A DNA stretch of 8,216 nucleotides from Archaeoglobales archaeon (GTDB lineage Archaea > Halobacteriota > Archaeoglobi > Archaeoglobales > Archaeoglobaceae). The notes beneath the pieces are model-generated. The model searched no databases and was not told the origin of the DNA. It was given only the letters and a program-made list of their open reading frames with translations. The first letter of the stretch is position 1. Every line of letters begins with the position of its first letter. The position numbers and the translations under genes are program-made. This document shows positions 1-5,846 of the stretch, one piece after another. The stretch lies in NCBI GenBank assembly GCA_003662985.1, contig QMZD01000063.1, positions 1 to 8,216 on the forward strand, in the 5' to 3' direction.

Positions 1-964
1 CCATCATTTCCCTAACACTTCGATTGAAGGCGACCTCCCCAATTGATTTGATGTTCTTACATATCTCCTTTAGTGTCTCCAATGCCATTCGGAAATTGAT
101 CTCATCGCTTCCCTCTTTTGACACAAAGGTCACTATTTCCCCAAGCAATCGATCCGTATCCTTTATCACCTTCTCAGACATCTTTAAATTCGATTCGCTA
201 TACGCTTTTAGCATTTCAGAGAATACGGTTTTTATCTCCTCCAACAATTCGATTAGACTTCCATTTTCGGAGACATCTCTCACGTATATAGAAAAATCCC
301 TCAAAGAATCTGCAATCTCCTCTATGAGTTTCGTAACCATTCTTGCCCCTAAAATCATCCTTAAATCGTTCCATTTTACAGAAATTGAGAGCTCTTTTAT
401 CTTTCTATGTTGTTCCCTTAATGCTAAAAGGTAAAGTCTATCTAGATCGACCTCAAAATATTTTATCTCTTCTAGGGCGCTTGTATCTGAGGATCTGATA
501 CTCTCGATTATTCCATCTATCATGGACTCAATAATCTGGTACATCCTACGAAGCACTCCACTAAAATCGAAGTCGGGGGTGTTCATACATCTCAGAACTA
601 TTTTACCATTTTGGGCGTATATGATCTCAATTCCAATCATTGATCGTACGATTTCACTTATTTTCGTGAGAATCCTTGGAGTTATGTTCTCGTCCTCGAT
701 CACTATCTCATCCAAACCTTGAATATATATAGCATAGATGAACCTCCTAAGAAACTCCTCATCATACTGTTGCAAACCTCTGACGTTTCCTTTTATAATC
801 TTTGAAGATTCTGAAACTTTTTTCGGAACTATGAGGATGCATTCATCCTCTACGTTAAGTACGATCTCATCTCCTTGTTCGAGATTGTTGTCTCTAATCC
901 AACTCTTTGGTATGCTTATCATGTAGCTTGATCCACCGATGAATTGAAGTTTTCTTACATCCAT
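1..964 (-). CDS. AbrB-PhoU domain regulator (phosphate uptake regulator-like), C-terminus beyond left edge
   Basis: Reading the minus strand from the ATG at 964-962 gives 321 open codons that leave the window without a stop. Residues 1-50 form a SpoVT/AbrB-type swapped-hairpin DNA-binding domain (KLQFIGGSSYMISIPKSW, then GDEIVL and ILIVPKK). Residues about 130-321 are helical and PhoU-like: the EVDLDRLY segment at 171-178 has the acidic E..D pattern of PhoU metal-binding helices, and a second bundle has VIKDTDRLLGEI at 267-278. Residues 65-125 are a mixed linker domain. Archaeal AbrB-PhoU fusions are annotated as phosphate uptake regulators and are thought to couple DNA binding to phosphate sensing; that role is inferred here because no pst genes are visible. 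Archaeal members run about 330-340 residues from memory, so probably only the last few codons are missing. The gene is transcribed away from the thymidylate-synthase-like gene. The start is supported by a TATA box about 28 bases upstream and no Shine-Dalgarno, implying a leaderless mRNA. Confidence 0.88.
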   Translation of the reverse strand, partial: MDVRKLQFIGGSSYMISIPKSWIRDNNLEQGDEIVLNVEDECILIVPKKVSESSKIIKGNVRGLQQYDEEFLRRFIYAIYIQGLDEIVIEDENITPRILTKISEIVRSMIGIEIIYAQNGKIVLRCMNTPDFDFSGVLRRMYQIIESMIDGIIESIRSSDTSALEEIKYFEVDLDRLYLLALREQHRKIKELSISVKWNDLRMILGARMVTKLIEEIADSLRDFSIYVRDVSENGSLIELLEEIKTVFSEMLKAYSESNLKMSEKVIKDTDRLLGEIVTFVSKEGSDEINFRMALETLKEICKNIKSIGEVAFNRSVREMM

Positions 965-987
965 ATGAGTTTGTATACATTAATTGT

Positions 988-996
988 AATTTAAAT
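988..996 (-). promoter_or_regulatory. TATA box of the AbrB-PhoU gene
   Basis: On the minus strand this reads ATTTAAATT, centred about 28 bases before the ATG at 964. That spacing places transcription start at or next to the start codon. A 6-bp palindrome GTATAC (973-978) lies between the box and the start and could be an operator half, but this is only a possibility. Confidence 0.55.
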
Positions 997-1078
997 GTTT
1001 TTGTTAGATCCCCAGTCACATTTATCACAAATACAATTTCTTCTCGGAAATTTGATGGAAAGCCGATGAGTTGGATTC

Positions 1079-1128
1079 GGAATTAAATGAAAATTGGGAG
1101 AAATTAATAGAAATTAATGAAACTGTAG
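1079..1128. repeat. 10-bp phased A/T repeat in the divergent intergenic region
   Basis: AGAAATTAAT occurs twice back to back at 1099-1108 and 1109-1118. The blocks on either side (GGAATTAAAT, GAAAATTGGG, GAAACTGTAG) keep a purine-plus-AA start on the same 10-base spacing, so five A-tracts lie about one helical turn apart. Such phasing can give intrinsically curved DNA or adjacent binding sites on one face. The same bases also read as a 27-codon open stretch without an ATG (1056-1139). Confidence 0.5.
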
Positions 1129-1192
1129 ATCATAGGTGAGTTAGTGCTTTTTAAATACCAATCGCATTACCCATTACAAAACTCATCCACAA

Positions 1193-1202
1193 AGCTTTTA
1201 TC
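1193..1202 (+). promoter_or_regulatory. TATA box of the thymidylate-synthase-like gene
   Basis: AGCTTTTATC is centred about 28 bases before the ATG at 1226, the spacing of a leaderless archaeal promoter. A second A/T box, TTTTTAAATA (about 1148-1157), lies some 70 bases upstream of the ATG and could be an alternative promoter with a longer leader. Confidence 0.5.
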
Positions 1203-1220
1203 AAAACCTTCCAGTAGCAG

Positions 1221-1240
1221 TTTCGATGATCATATCGAAA
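1221..1240. promoter_or_regulatory. 20-bp dyad overlapping a start codon (possible operator)
   Basis: Arms TTTCGAT (1221-1227) and ATCGAAA (1234-1240) are perfect 7-bp inverted repeats around a 6-base centre, and an inner TGATCA palindrome spans part of the spacer. The ATG at 1226 lies inside the left arm and centre. With a TATA box about 28 bases upstream, the dyad sits on the predicted transcription start, where a bound dimer would block initiation. No binding protein can be named from sequence. Confidence 0.4.
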
Positions 1241-2521
1241 GACTGGAATGAAGCGAGATCTCAACTTCTCGCAAAGATTCTTGATTCGGGAAAGATGTAT
1301 AAGTCCAGATTCGGGGACACTCTTAGATGTGAACCGAATTTGGTAGTCGTTGAGAAACCATCATACTTTTTCAAGTTAGAGAGGGATTTTTCTGGATGGA
1401 GATTTTGTGGGGAGAGTTATTCGAGCAGGATTGATCCTCTACTCCCAAAGGCAGCAAACAAGCTAAAATCAAGCCCTTTTACGAGAAGAGTTTCCATACC
1501 GGTTTGGAGACCCAAAGACCATTTCTGCGACAATCCACCCGCAGTTACGGAGGTAAGTCTGCTTCCAATAAATGGAGAGATCCATGCAACCGCTTTCATC
1601 CGATCACTGGATGCCTACAACTTTTTTATGTATAACGCGGACTTCATTACTCACGTTCTTGAGACGGTCAGTCTTCTCTCAGGCTTTGAAATGGGAAGCG
1701 CCGCGATGCTTCTCTCAATACCCCACATCTATACTAGGGATGTTAAGAAAGTGGAGAGGGCTGCTGGAAGTTATAGGGAGGTTTATGGACATCAAAAGCT
1801 TGCCACCCACCTAAAAGAAGATTACATCTCGACTGCTTGGCATTCAGCGATGGAAGTTGTTTTCTATCATGGTCATAAAAAAAGAACCGAATGGGGAGAG
1901 ATTTTTGAGGGACAAAAGGAGAGCAAATTCGTTCACAGACTCTTCATCGAAGTAGAGAATCCATACGAGCACCAAATCCATGATAAAGCTCCATTCACAA
2001 AGAAGTATGCTATTGAATATGCCCATGACTACATGATTTATGCTAAATGTATAGACAAACCCGTCTTCGAACCAATTCTCAAAGAAGGGGAGAGTTATAC
2101 GTATGCTGAGAGAGCAAGATACTGTGAGGCTGATGAGGTTATTGTCGACCAGTTTTATACCGTTCTAACAAAGCTCAAGGAGGATCCATACCGAAGAGAC
2201 TGTTACATAGGAATCTCAAGACCATGGGATCTAGAGAGCGATGAACCTCCATGTTTGAGAGGTTACCAGTTTATCGGGGAAAAGGATAAACTCAACGGGA
2301 TTTTTTTCATGCGGTCCAATGACATCTACGGTGCGATGCATGCTAACGCATTTGCCTTTTCAACTCTCACCCAATACGTTGCAGAGCTCACGGGATTTGA
2401 GAAACACAGGTACTACCACTTCGCGGTTGATGCTCACATTTATGCGGAATTCTTGGAGGCAGTTAAAGAAATTCTTGAGCCCGAATCGCCGAGCTACCTC
2501 TCTGAAATTTCTGGAATGTAG
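1226..2521 (+). CDS. Tandem thymidylate-synthase-superfamily protein with one catalytic and one Cys-less half
   Basis: The 431-residue protein holds two copies of the thymidylate synthase (ThyA) core. In the C-terminal half (about 235-420) I see the phosphate-binding pair R323-R324, PPC343 (catalytic nucleophile), R363-S364-x-D366, N374, and H404-I-Y406. The spacings Arg pair to Cys 20, Cys to Arg 20, Arg to His 41 match E. coli R126, C146, R166 and H207. N374 matches N177, which favours a uracil base over cytosine. The N-terminal half (about 60-175) repeats the layout: R87-R88, R126-S127-x-D129, N137 and H167-I-Y169, but A106 replaces the Cys. L344 replaces the His that follows Cys in bacterial ThyA. 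Native ThyA is a homodimer whose Arg pair serves the partner's site, so this chain may be an internal pseudo-dimer. A nucleotide C5-alkylation role using a methylene-pterin is inferred; the substrate is unknown. The AOR-family gene follows after 51 bases with its own TATA box. Confidence 0.85.
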   Translation: MIISKDWNEARSQLLAKILDSGKMYKSRFGDTLRCEPNLVVVEKPSYFFKLERDFSGWRFCGESYSSRIDPLLPKAANKLKSSPFTRRVSIPVWRPKDHFCDNPPAVTEVSLLPINGEIHATAFIRSLDAYNFFMYNADFITHVLETVSLLSGFEMGSAAMLLSIPHIYTRDVKKVERAAGSYREVYGHQKLATHLKEDYISTAWHSAMEVVFYHGHKKRTEWGEIFEGQKESKFVHRLFIEVENPYEHQIHDKAPFTKKYAIEYAHDYMIYAKCIDKPVFEPILKEGESYTYAERARYCEADEVIVDQFYTVLTKLKEDPYRRDCYIGISRPWDLESDEPPCLRGYQFIGEKDKLNGIFFMRSNDIYGAMHANAFAFSTLTQYVAELTGFEKHRYYHFAVDAHIYAEFLEAVKEILEPESPSYLSEISGM

Positions 2522-2542
2522 TTTCATCACCAGATCAAATAA

Positions 2543-2552
2543 GATTTTAAAC
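2543..2552 (+). promoter_or_regulatory. TATA box of the AOR-family gene
   Basis: GATTTTAAAC is centred about 26 bases before the ATG at 2573, with no clear Shine-Dalgarno, so the oxidoreductase can be made from a leaderless transcript of its own even though the upstream gene ends only 51 bases away. A second TTTAAA at 2555-2560 is too close to the start to serve. Confidence 0.5.
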
Positions 2553-2572
2553 CCTTTAAACAAATTCACCAT

Positions 2573-4402
2573 ATGGCCTACACCGGGCTGGCGTTAGAAG
2601 TCGACCTCTCGGAAAGAGATTTCTCTGAAGTTAACATCTCTGATAAGAAGTATGAGAAGTATGCGGGAGTTATTGGAGTAGGATATGAGTTTGCCACAAA
2701 GCTCTATAAAAAGAAAATGGATCCTTTCGGTGATCGCAATTTTGTCATTTTCTGTGCCGGTTTACTTGTTGCAACAGGTGTTCCGGCTACGAAAACAACT
2801 GTTATCACTAAAAACCCCTTGAATTCAACATTTGGTCCGGGGGTTGTAGGTGGAAGGCTTGCCCATGACATTAAAAAGGCCGGATACGATTTTATTTTAT
2901 TAAGGGGCAAATCGGATGATCCTGTTGTTCTGAAAATAACCCCTCAAAATGTTGAGTTCCAGAAAGCAGGCAGACTCTGGGGAAAGGACATAGTGAAGGT
3001 AACTGAAACCCTTAAAAAGAAAGAGAAAGGTTCCGTCGTTGCCATAGGACCGGCTGGAGAAAATCTAGTTCCGATTTCCATCGCCCTCGTGGATGGAATT
3101 CATCATATAGGTAAGGGTGGTTTAGGGGCTGTTCTAGGTTCAAAGAAAGTTAAAGCGATTGTTGTTAGAGGCGACAAAAGGGAGATGACGATATTTGACA
3201 GAGAGAAATTCAAAGAGTATTCAAAAATTCTAAGAGAAAAGATTTTGGCGGATAAACTTAGGAAGATCTATTCCGAACTGGGCATAATGTCAGCTTGGGA
3301 TGCGTGGGCAAAACAGGGTTATCTAACTTATAGGATGAGAAACAAGCAAGCTTCAGCAGGAATGTTGAGTGAATTTGGAGCTGAAAAATACCTTTATAGG
3401 GTAAAAAAGAGGAGTATTGGATGCTATGGATGTCCATCCCCTTGTAAGGCCGAGGTTAACATGCCTGGTGGGAGGACAACAAAAACATCAGTCTATCTCG
3501 GACTTGCGATGTCCCTGGGGATAAAATGCGGAATTCAGACGGCTGAAGAGGCCGTTGAGTGCCATGATATTGCAAATAGACTTGGAGTAGATGAACTGAT
3601 TTTTTCAGAACTTTTCGATGCCTTGGTAACCTTCAAGGAGGAGGCCAAGATCTTTGAGGATGAGATCGGTTTTGAGATTTCTAGAGATGCGAAGTCTGTG
3701 AAAACACTCCTAAACCTGATAGCTTACAAAATGGGAATTGGAGAGTACCTTGCAAAGGGTATGGATGGCTTGGTTGAGCGTTTTGGAGAATGGGTAAAGG
3801 AAGAGAACGACTTCATAAAAAATATGGATTGGGTTTTCGATCCAAGGGTAAGTTTTGGGAGCGAGTCTTTCGGACAGCTAACGAATTTGCGAGGGGGTCA
3901 TGAGGGTCCTGTAACGATAACGGTTTTGGAGGGAAGAAGTGAGGAAAGTCTGAGAAGATACGTGAGGAGAATAGGGGGAGACGAGGAAAAGATATTTGAA
4001 AACGGATTCAGGGCTGAGCTTTACACGCTTGCAACGGAAAACTGGTTGTGGGTGCTTAACGGGATGGGATTTTGCCGGAGAGAGAGCATAGCAAGGAATT
4101 TGGATATAACCCTGATAAAGAATCTTTTTAACACCTCAACGGGCTTTGAGTTAGAAGAAGAGGACATTATTGATGGAGCTAGAAAAGCAATAAGCTTAGC
4201 AAGGGCACTGAACTGTAAGGAGGGGTATAACTATTCTAACGATCTCCCGCCAAAGAAGTTTTTTGAGCCCCTTAAGGTAGGAAGTAGCAAGAAGGTTCTT
4301 AGGAATTATTTAACAGGGAAAGAAATCTCTGAGGGAGAAGTTTTGGAAATGCTGAGGAATTACTACTCTGAAAGGGGATGGGGAAGGGACGGTTGCCCCT
4401 AA
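2573..4402 (+). CDS. Tungsten-containing aldehyde ferredoxin oxidoreductase family protein (divergent)
   Basis: The 609-residue protein is full length for the AOR family. These enzymes use a tungsten or molybdenum bis-pterin and one [4Fe-4S] cluster to oxidise aldehydes to acids, passing electrons to ferredoxin in the cytoplasm. The N-terminal domain opens with the usual TGLALEVDLS strand; PLNSTFGPGVVGG (82-94), GPAGENLVPISIA (159-171) and GKGGLGAVLGSKKVKAI (180-196) are family signatures. Cluster ligands are C284-x2-C287-x3-C291 and C501. The chain ends in YYSERGWGRDGCP, like the usual YYxxRGWD end. Departures: the pterin motif normally DxxGLC reads N496-GMGFC501; the earlier DxxGLD reads N335-RLGVD340; and the usual EYET segment after the CxxCxxxC reads TKTS (303-306). 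Cofactor binding therefore seems intact but the active site differs, so the substrate cannot be predicted. No ferredoxin or MoaD-like gene is adjacent. Start ATG 2573 fits the TATA spacing and family N-terminus. Confidence 0.9.
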   Translation: MAYTGLALEVDLSERDFSEVNISDKKYEKYAGVIGVGYEFATKLYKKKMDPFGDRNFVIFCAGLLVATGVPATKTTVITKNPLNSTFGPGVVGGRLAHDIKKAGYDFILLRGKSDDPVVLKITPQNVEFQKAGRLWGKDIVKVTETLKKKEKGSVVAIGPAGENLVPISIALVDGIHHIGKGGLGAVLGSKKVKAIVVRGDKREMTIFDREKFKEYSKILREKILADKLRKIYSELGIMSAWDAWAKQGYLTYRMRNKQASAGMLSEFGAEKYLYRVKKRSIGCYGCPSPCKAEVNMPGGRTTKTSVYLGLAMSLGIKCGIQTAEEAVECHDIANRLGVDELIFSELFDALVTFKEEAKIFEDEIGFEISRDAKSVKTLLNLIAYKMGIGEYLAKGMDGLVERFGEWVKEENDFIKNMDWVFDPRVSFGSESFGQLTNLRGGHEGPVTITVLEGRSEESLRRYVRRIGGDEEKIFENGFRAELYTLATENWLWVLNGMGFCRRESIARNLDITLIKNLFNTSTGFELEEEDIIDGARKAISLARALNCKEGYNYSNDLPPKKFFEPLKVGSSKKVLRNYLTGKEISEGEVLEMLRNYYSERGWGRDGCP

Positions 4403-4403
4403 T

Positions 4404-4430
4404 GGATGTCATCCTTAAAGTTTTTATCTT
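4404..4430 (+). terminator. Possible terminator after the AOR-family gene
   Basis: Just after the stop codon, GGATG and CATCC flank a single base, followed by AAAG and a T-rich run (TTTTTATCTT). The stem has essentially no loop, so the T-rich tract, which is what archaeal polymerase mainly responds to, is the more believable part. Confidence 0.3.
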
Positions 4431-4481
4431 GGTGTCTTAGCTTTGACCCTGCCTTAACTATAACCTCTCTTAGCCATTATC

Positions 4482-4491
4482 CTTTTATATT
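4482..4491 (+). promoter_or_regulatory. TATA box of the JAMM protease gene
   Basis: CTTTTATATT is centred about 26 bases before the ATG at 4512. This spacing supports that ATG over the in-frame TTG one codon upstream and implies a leaderless mRNA. Confidence 0.55.
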
Positions 4492-4511
4492 TTCATCTGA
4501 AGTTTGATTTG

Positions 4512-4871
4512 ATGAAAATAAAGAGAGCGCTGCTTGAAATGCTTTTGGTAATCTCAAAAGAAAGCCATCCTCATGAGATTGTTGCACTTCTTGCTGGAAA
4601 GAAAAATATCGCTGAGGAACTGATAGTTCTCCCTTTTGAGGGTGGTATGACGAGTGCAATAATTCATACTGAAATGCTTCCGTTAGGGATGAGGATTATT
4701 GGAACCTTTCACAGCCATCCCTCTCCCAATCCAACCCCTTCTCGGGCAGATTTGGAGATGTTTTCGCGATTTGGGAAGTACCACATCATAGTTGCCTATC
4801 CCTACGATATGGAAAGCTGGAGATGTTACGACAGATACGGGAATGCTGTAAATGCCGAGGTTGTTGATTGA
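4512..4871 (+). CDS. JAMM/MPN+ zinc metalloprotease (AfJAMM-like)
   Basis: This 119-residue protein is a stand-alone JAMM domain, the Zn-dependent isopeptidase fold shared with proteasome Rpn11 and CSN5. The zinc site is complete: E22 in the first helix, then H67-S-H69-P, S77 and D80 in the HxH(P)x7SxxD pattern. Counted from ATG 4512, E22, H67, H69 and D80 carry the same numbers as I recall for AfJAMM (AF2198, crystal structure known), and stretches such as RFGKYHIIV (85-93) also match it. An in-frame TTG at 4509 would add one residue, but both the TATA spacing and the AfJAMM N-terminus favour the ATG. Archaeal JAMM enzymes such as HvJAMM1 remove SAMP/ubiquitin-like modifiers from target proteins and can act on MoaD/MoaE-type conjugates. 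Its target here is unknown. It follows the AOR-family gene by 109 bases and precedes ribL by 100, with its own promoter. Confidence 0.93.
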   Translation: MKIKRALLEMLLVISKESHPHEIVALLAGKKNIAEELIVLPFEGGMTSAIIHTEMLPLGMRIIGTFHSHPSPNPTPSRADLEMFSRFGKYHIIVAYPYDMESWRCYDRYGNAVNAEVVD

Positions 4872-4939
4872 GGCTTAAACTAGATTAAGGATTAACCACT
4901 TCGATTGGGCAAAATTTAGGCAGAATTTAAATCCCAAAG

Positions 4940-4949
4940 AATTTTTATG
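4940..4949 (+). promoter_or_regulatory. TATA box of ribL
   Basis: AATTTTTATG is centred about 27 bases before the ATG at 4972, and there is no Shine-Dalgarno directly upstream of that ATG. This again fits a leaderless transcript. The more AT-rich AATTTAAAT at about 4924-4932 is too far upstream for leaderless use from 4972. Confidence 0.5.
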
Positions 4950-4971
4950 CAGATGGGTCGGCGATTACTGG

Positions 4972-5418
4972 ATGGTAAAAGTTGTGGCAACCGGCACATT
5001 TGAAATAATTCATCCGGGGCATCTCAGGTTTCTGAAAGAGGCAAAAGCGCTTGGTGATGAGCTTATCGTGATTGTGGCAAGGACAAAGAATGTAAGACAT
5101 AAACCAAAGCCTGTTATCCCTGAGGAGCAGAGAAGAAGAGTCGTTGAGAGCATAAAATATGTTGACAAAGCCGTTCTTGGTGATGAGGATGATATATTCA
5201 AACCTATAGCTGAGATAAGGCCGGATATAATAGTTCTTGGTCACGATCAGCATTTTGATGAGAAATGGCTTGAGGAAGAGCTAAGGAAGAGGAATTTGAA
5301 GTCAAAGGTTGTAAGAATAAAGGCAAAGGAGCCGTGTGAGTTCTGCAGTTCTGCCAAAATAATTCAGGCTCTTGTAGAGAGCAGAACCGGAATAAAAATC
5401 GACTTACCGAAGCGTTGA
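4972..5418 (+). CDS. ribL: Archaeal FAD synthase RibL (FMN adenylyltransferase)
   Basis: The 148-residue protein belongs to the cytidylyltransferase-like nucleotidyl transferases. It carries GTFEIIHPGH (8-17), whose HxGH (14-17) binds the triphosphate, the PEEQRRRVVESIKYVD helix (50-65), PDIIVLGHDQHFDE (84-97), and a C-terminal SSAKII (126-131) in the position of the ISST motif. The pattern closely follows Methanocaldococcus RibL (MJ1179), which makes FAD from FMN and ATP and is reported to be sensitive to oxygen and to cysteine modification. C122 and C125 here form a CxxC just before the SSAKII motif and may be the counterpart. Older annotations call this family glycerol-3-phosphate cytidylyltransferase; the riboflavin synthase gene in the same block favours RibL. 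It is read convergently with the ABM-fold gene across a short terminator region. Confidence 0.88.
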   Translation: MVKVVATGTFEIIHPGHLRFLKEAKALGDELIVIVARTKNVRHKPKPVIPEEQRRRVVESIKYVDKAVLGDEDDIFKPIAEIRPDIIVLGHDQHFDEKWLEEELRKRNLKSKVVRIKAKEPCEFCSSAKIIQALVESRTGIKIDLPKR

Positions 5419-5427
5419 AAACTTGTT

Positions 5428-5460
5428 AAAACTTTAAAAAAGTTTTAGATATCCATATCT
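5428..5460. terminator. Bidirectional terminator between convergent genes
   Basis: AAAACTT (5428-5434) and AAGTTTT (5440-5446) form a 7-bp inverted repeat with a 5-base loop, giving a T-run on each strand. AGATAT and ATATCT (5447-5452, 5455-5460) form a second dyad directly after it. The pair fills most of the 45-base gap between two genes that end toward each other, which suits termination on both strands. Confidence 0.5.
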
Positions 5461-5463
5461 TGG

Positions 5464-5760
5464 TTATTTTTCGTAAAATCTGATATATGGATAGTATTTT
5501 CCCTTTTCAAGTAGAAAGTTATCGTCCTCCGGATAGTATTTCGCAAGTTCAGACTCTTCGCCTGCAAACCTCTTAATCGATTCCAAAGAATCCCAGATGG
5601 TTATGAGAAGGAAATGTGCTACCACATCTTCGTTTCTTCGCAGGAAATGCAGTTTTTGTAAACCATCGACAGAGCCATACTCTGGTACCGCTCTATCGAT
5701 TAAAAACCTCTCATACTCGTCGGCCTTCTCAATAGGAACCTTGCCATGCCACAGTCTCAC
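5464..5760 (-). CDS. ABM-fold protein (antibiotic biosynthesis monooxygenase-like, dimeric ferredoxin-like barrel)
   Basis: The minus-strand frame encodes about 98 residues that fit the ABM / dimeric alpha-beta barrel superfamily: an opening VRLWHGKVP strand, HFLLITIWDS in the middle, and the KYYPEDDNFLLEKGKYYP end common in this family. Members include small monooxygenases and proteins of unknown role; no cofactor-binding residue here settles an activity. The start is uncertain. A GTG at 5802 is in frame, but the TATA box at 5816-5824 predicts transcription start near 5793, downstream of it. A strong Shine-Dalgarno, GGAGGTG at 5781-5775, precedes an in-frame CTG at 5769 by 5-6 bases and the GTG at 5760 by about 14. 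I chose GTG 5760; CTG 5769 would add three residues. The gene is divergent from the aminotransferase and convergent with ribL. A flavin link is only suggested by position. Confidence 0.75.
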   Translation of the reverse strand: MRLWHGKVPIEKADEYERFLIDRAVPEYGSVDGLQKLHFLRRNEDVVAHFLLITIWDSLESIKRFAGEESELAKYYPEDDNFLLEKGKYYPYIRFYEK

Positions 5761-5774
5761 AACTGCCAGAGTAC

Positions 5775-5781
5775 CACCTCC
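5775..5781 (-). promoter_or_regulatory. Strong Shine-Dalgarno of the ABM-fold gene
   Basis: The minus strand reads GGAGGTG, a near-complete match to the archaeal anti-Shine-Dalgarno. Most other genes here look leaderless, so this one appears to use a different initiation mode. It argues against the upstream GTG at 5802 as the start. Confidence 0.6.
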
Positions 5782-5815
5782 CGTGTTTAACCTTTTCAGC
5801 ACAGGTAGCCAAAAG

Positions 5816-5824
5816 TTTATTAAA
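5816..5824. promoter_or_regulatory. TATA box that may serve both divergent genes
   Basis: TTTATTAAA on the plus strand is centred about 27 bases before the aminotransferase ATG (5847). Its complement TTTAATAAA lies at a distance that would start the ABM-fold transcript near 5793, a few bases before its Shine-Dalgarno. A single near-symmetrical box may thus direct both genes, with direction set by flanking BRE bases. Confidence 0.45.
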
Positions 5825-5846
5825 ACCTATTCTCGGTTGCAAGACC

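Noticed and set aside
24..434. A plus-strand frame of 136 codons rich in Ser, Ile and Phe
   Set aside because: It is the antisense shadow of the AbrB-PhoU coding sequence, which has clear domain motifs on the minus strand; the 522-722 and 738-926 plus frames are shadows too.
1226..2521. Calling the gene plain thyA
   Set aside because: The protein is nearly twice the length of archaeal ThyA, has a Cys-less duplicate half, and lacks the His after the catalytic Cys, so a standard dTMP synthase role is not established.
4509..4511. TTG start that would add one residue to the JAMM protein
   Set aside because: ATG 4512 has a TATA box at leaderless spacing and gives the same active-site numbering as AfJAMM.
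4945..5253. Minus-strand frame of 102 codons opposite ribL
   Set aside because: Antisense to well-conserved RibL motifs, with no family features of its own.
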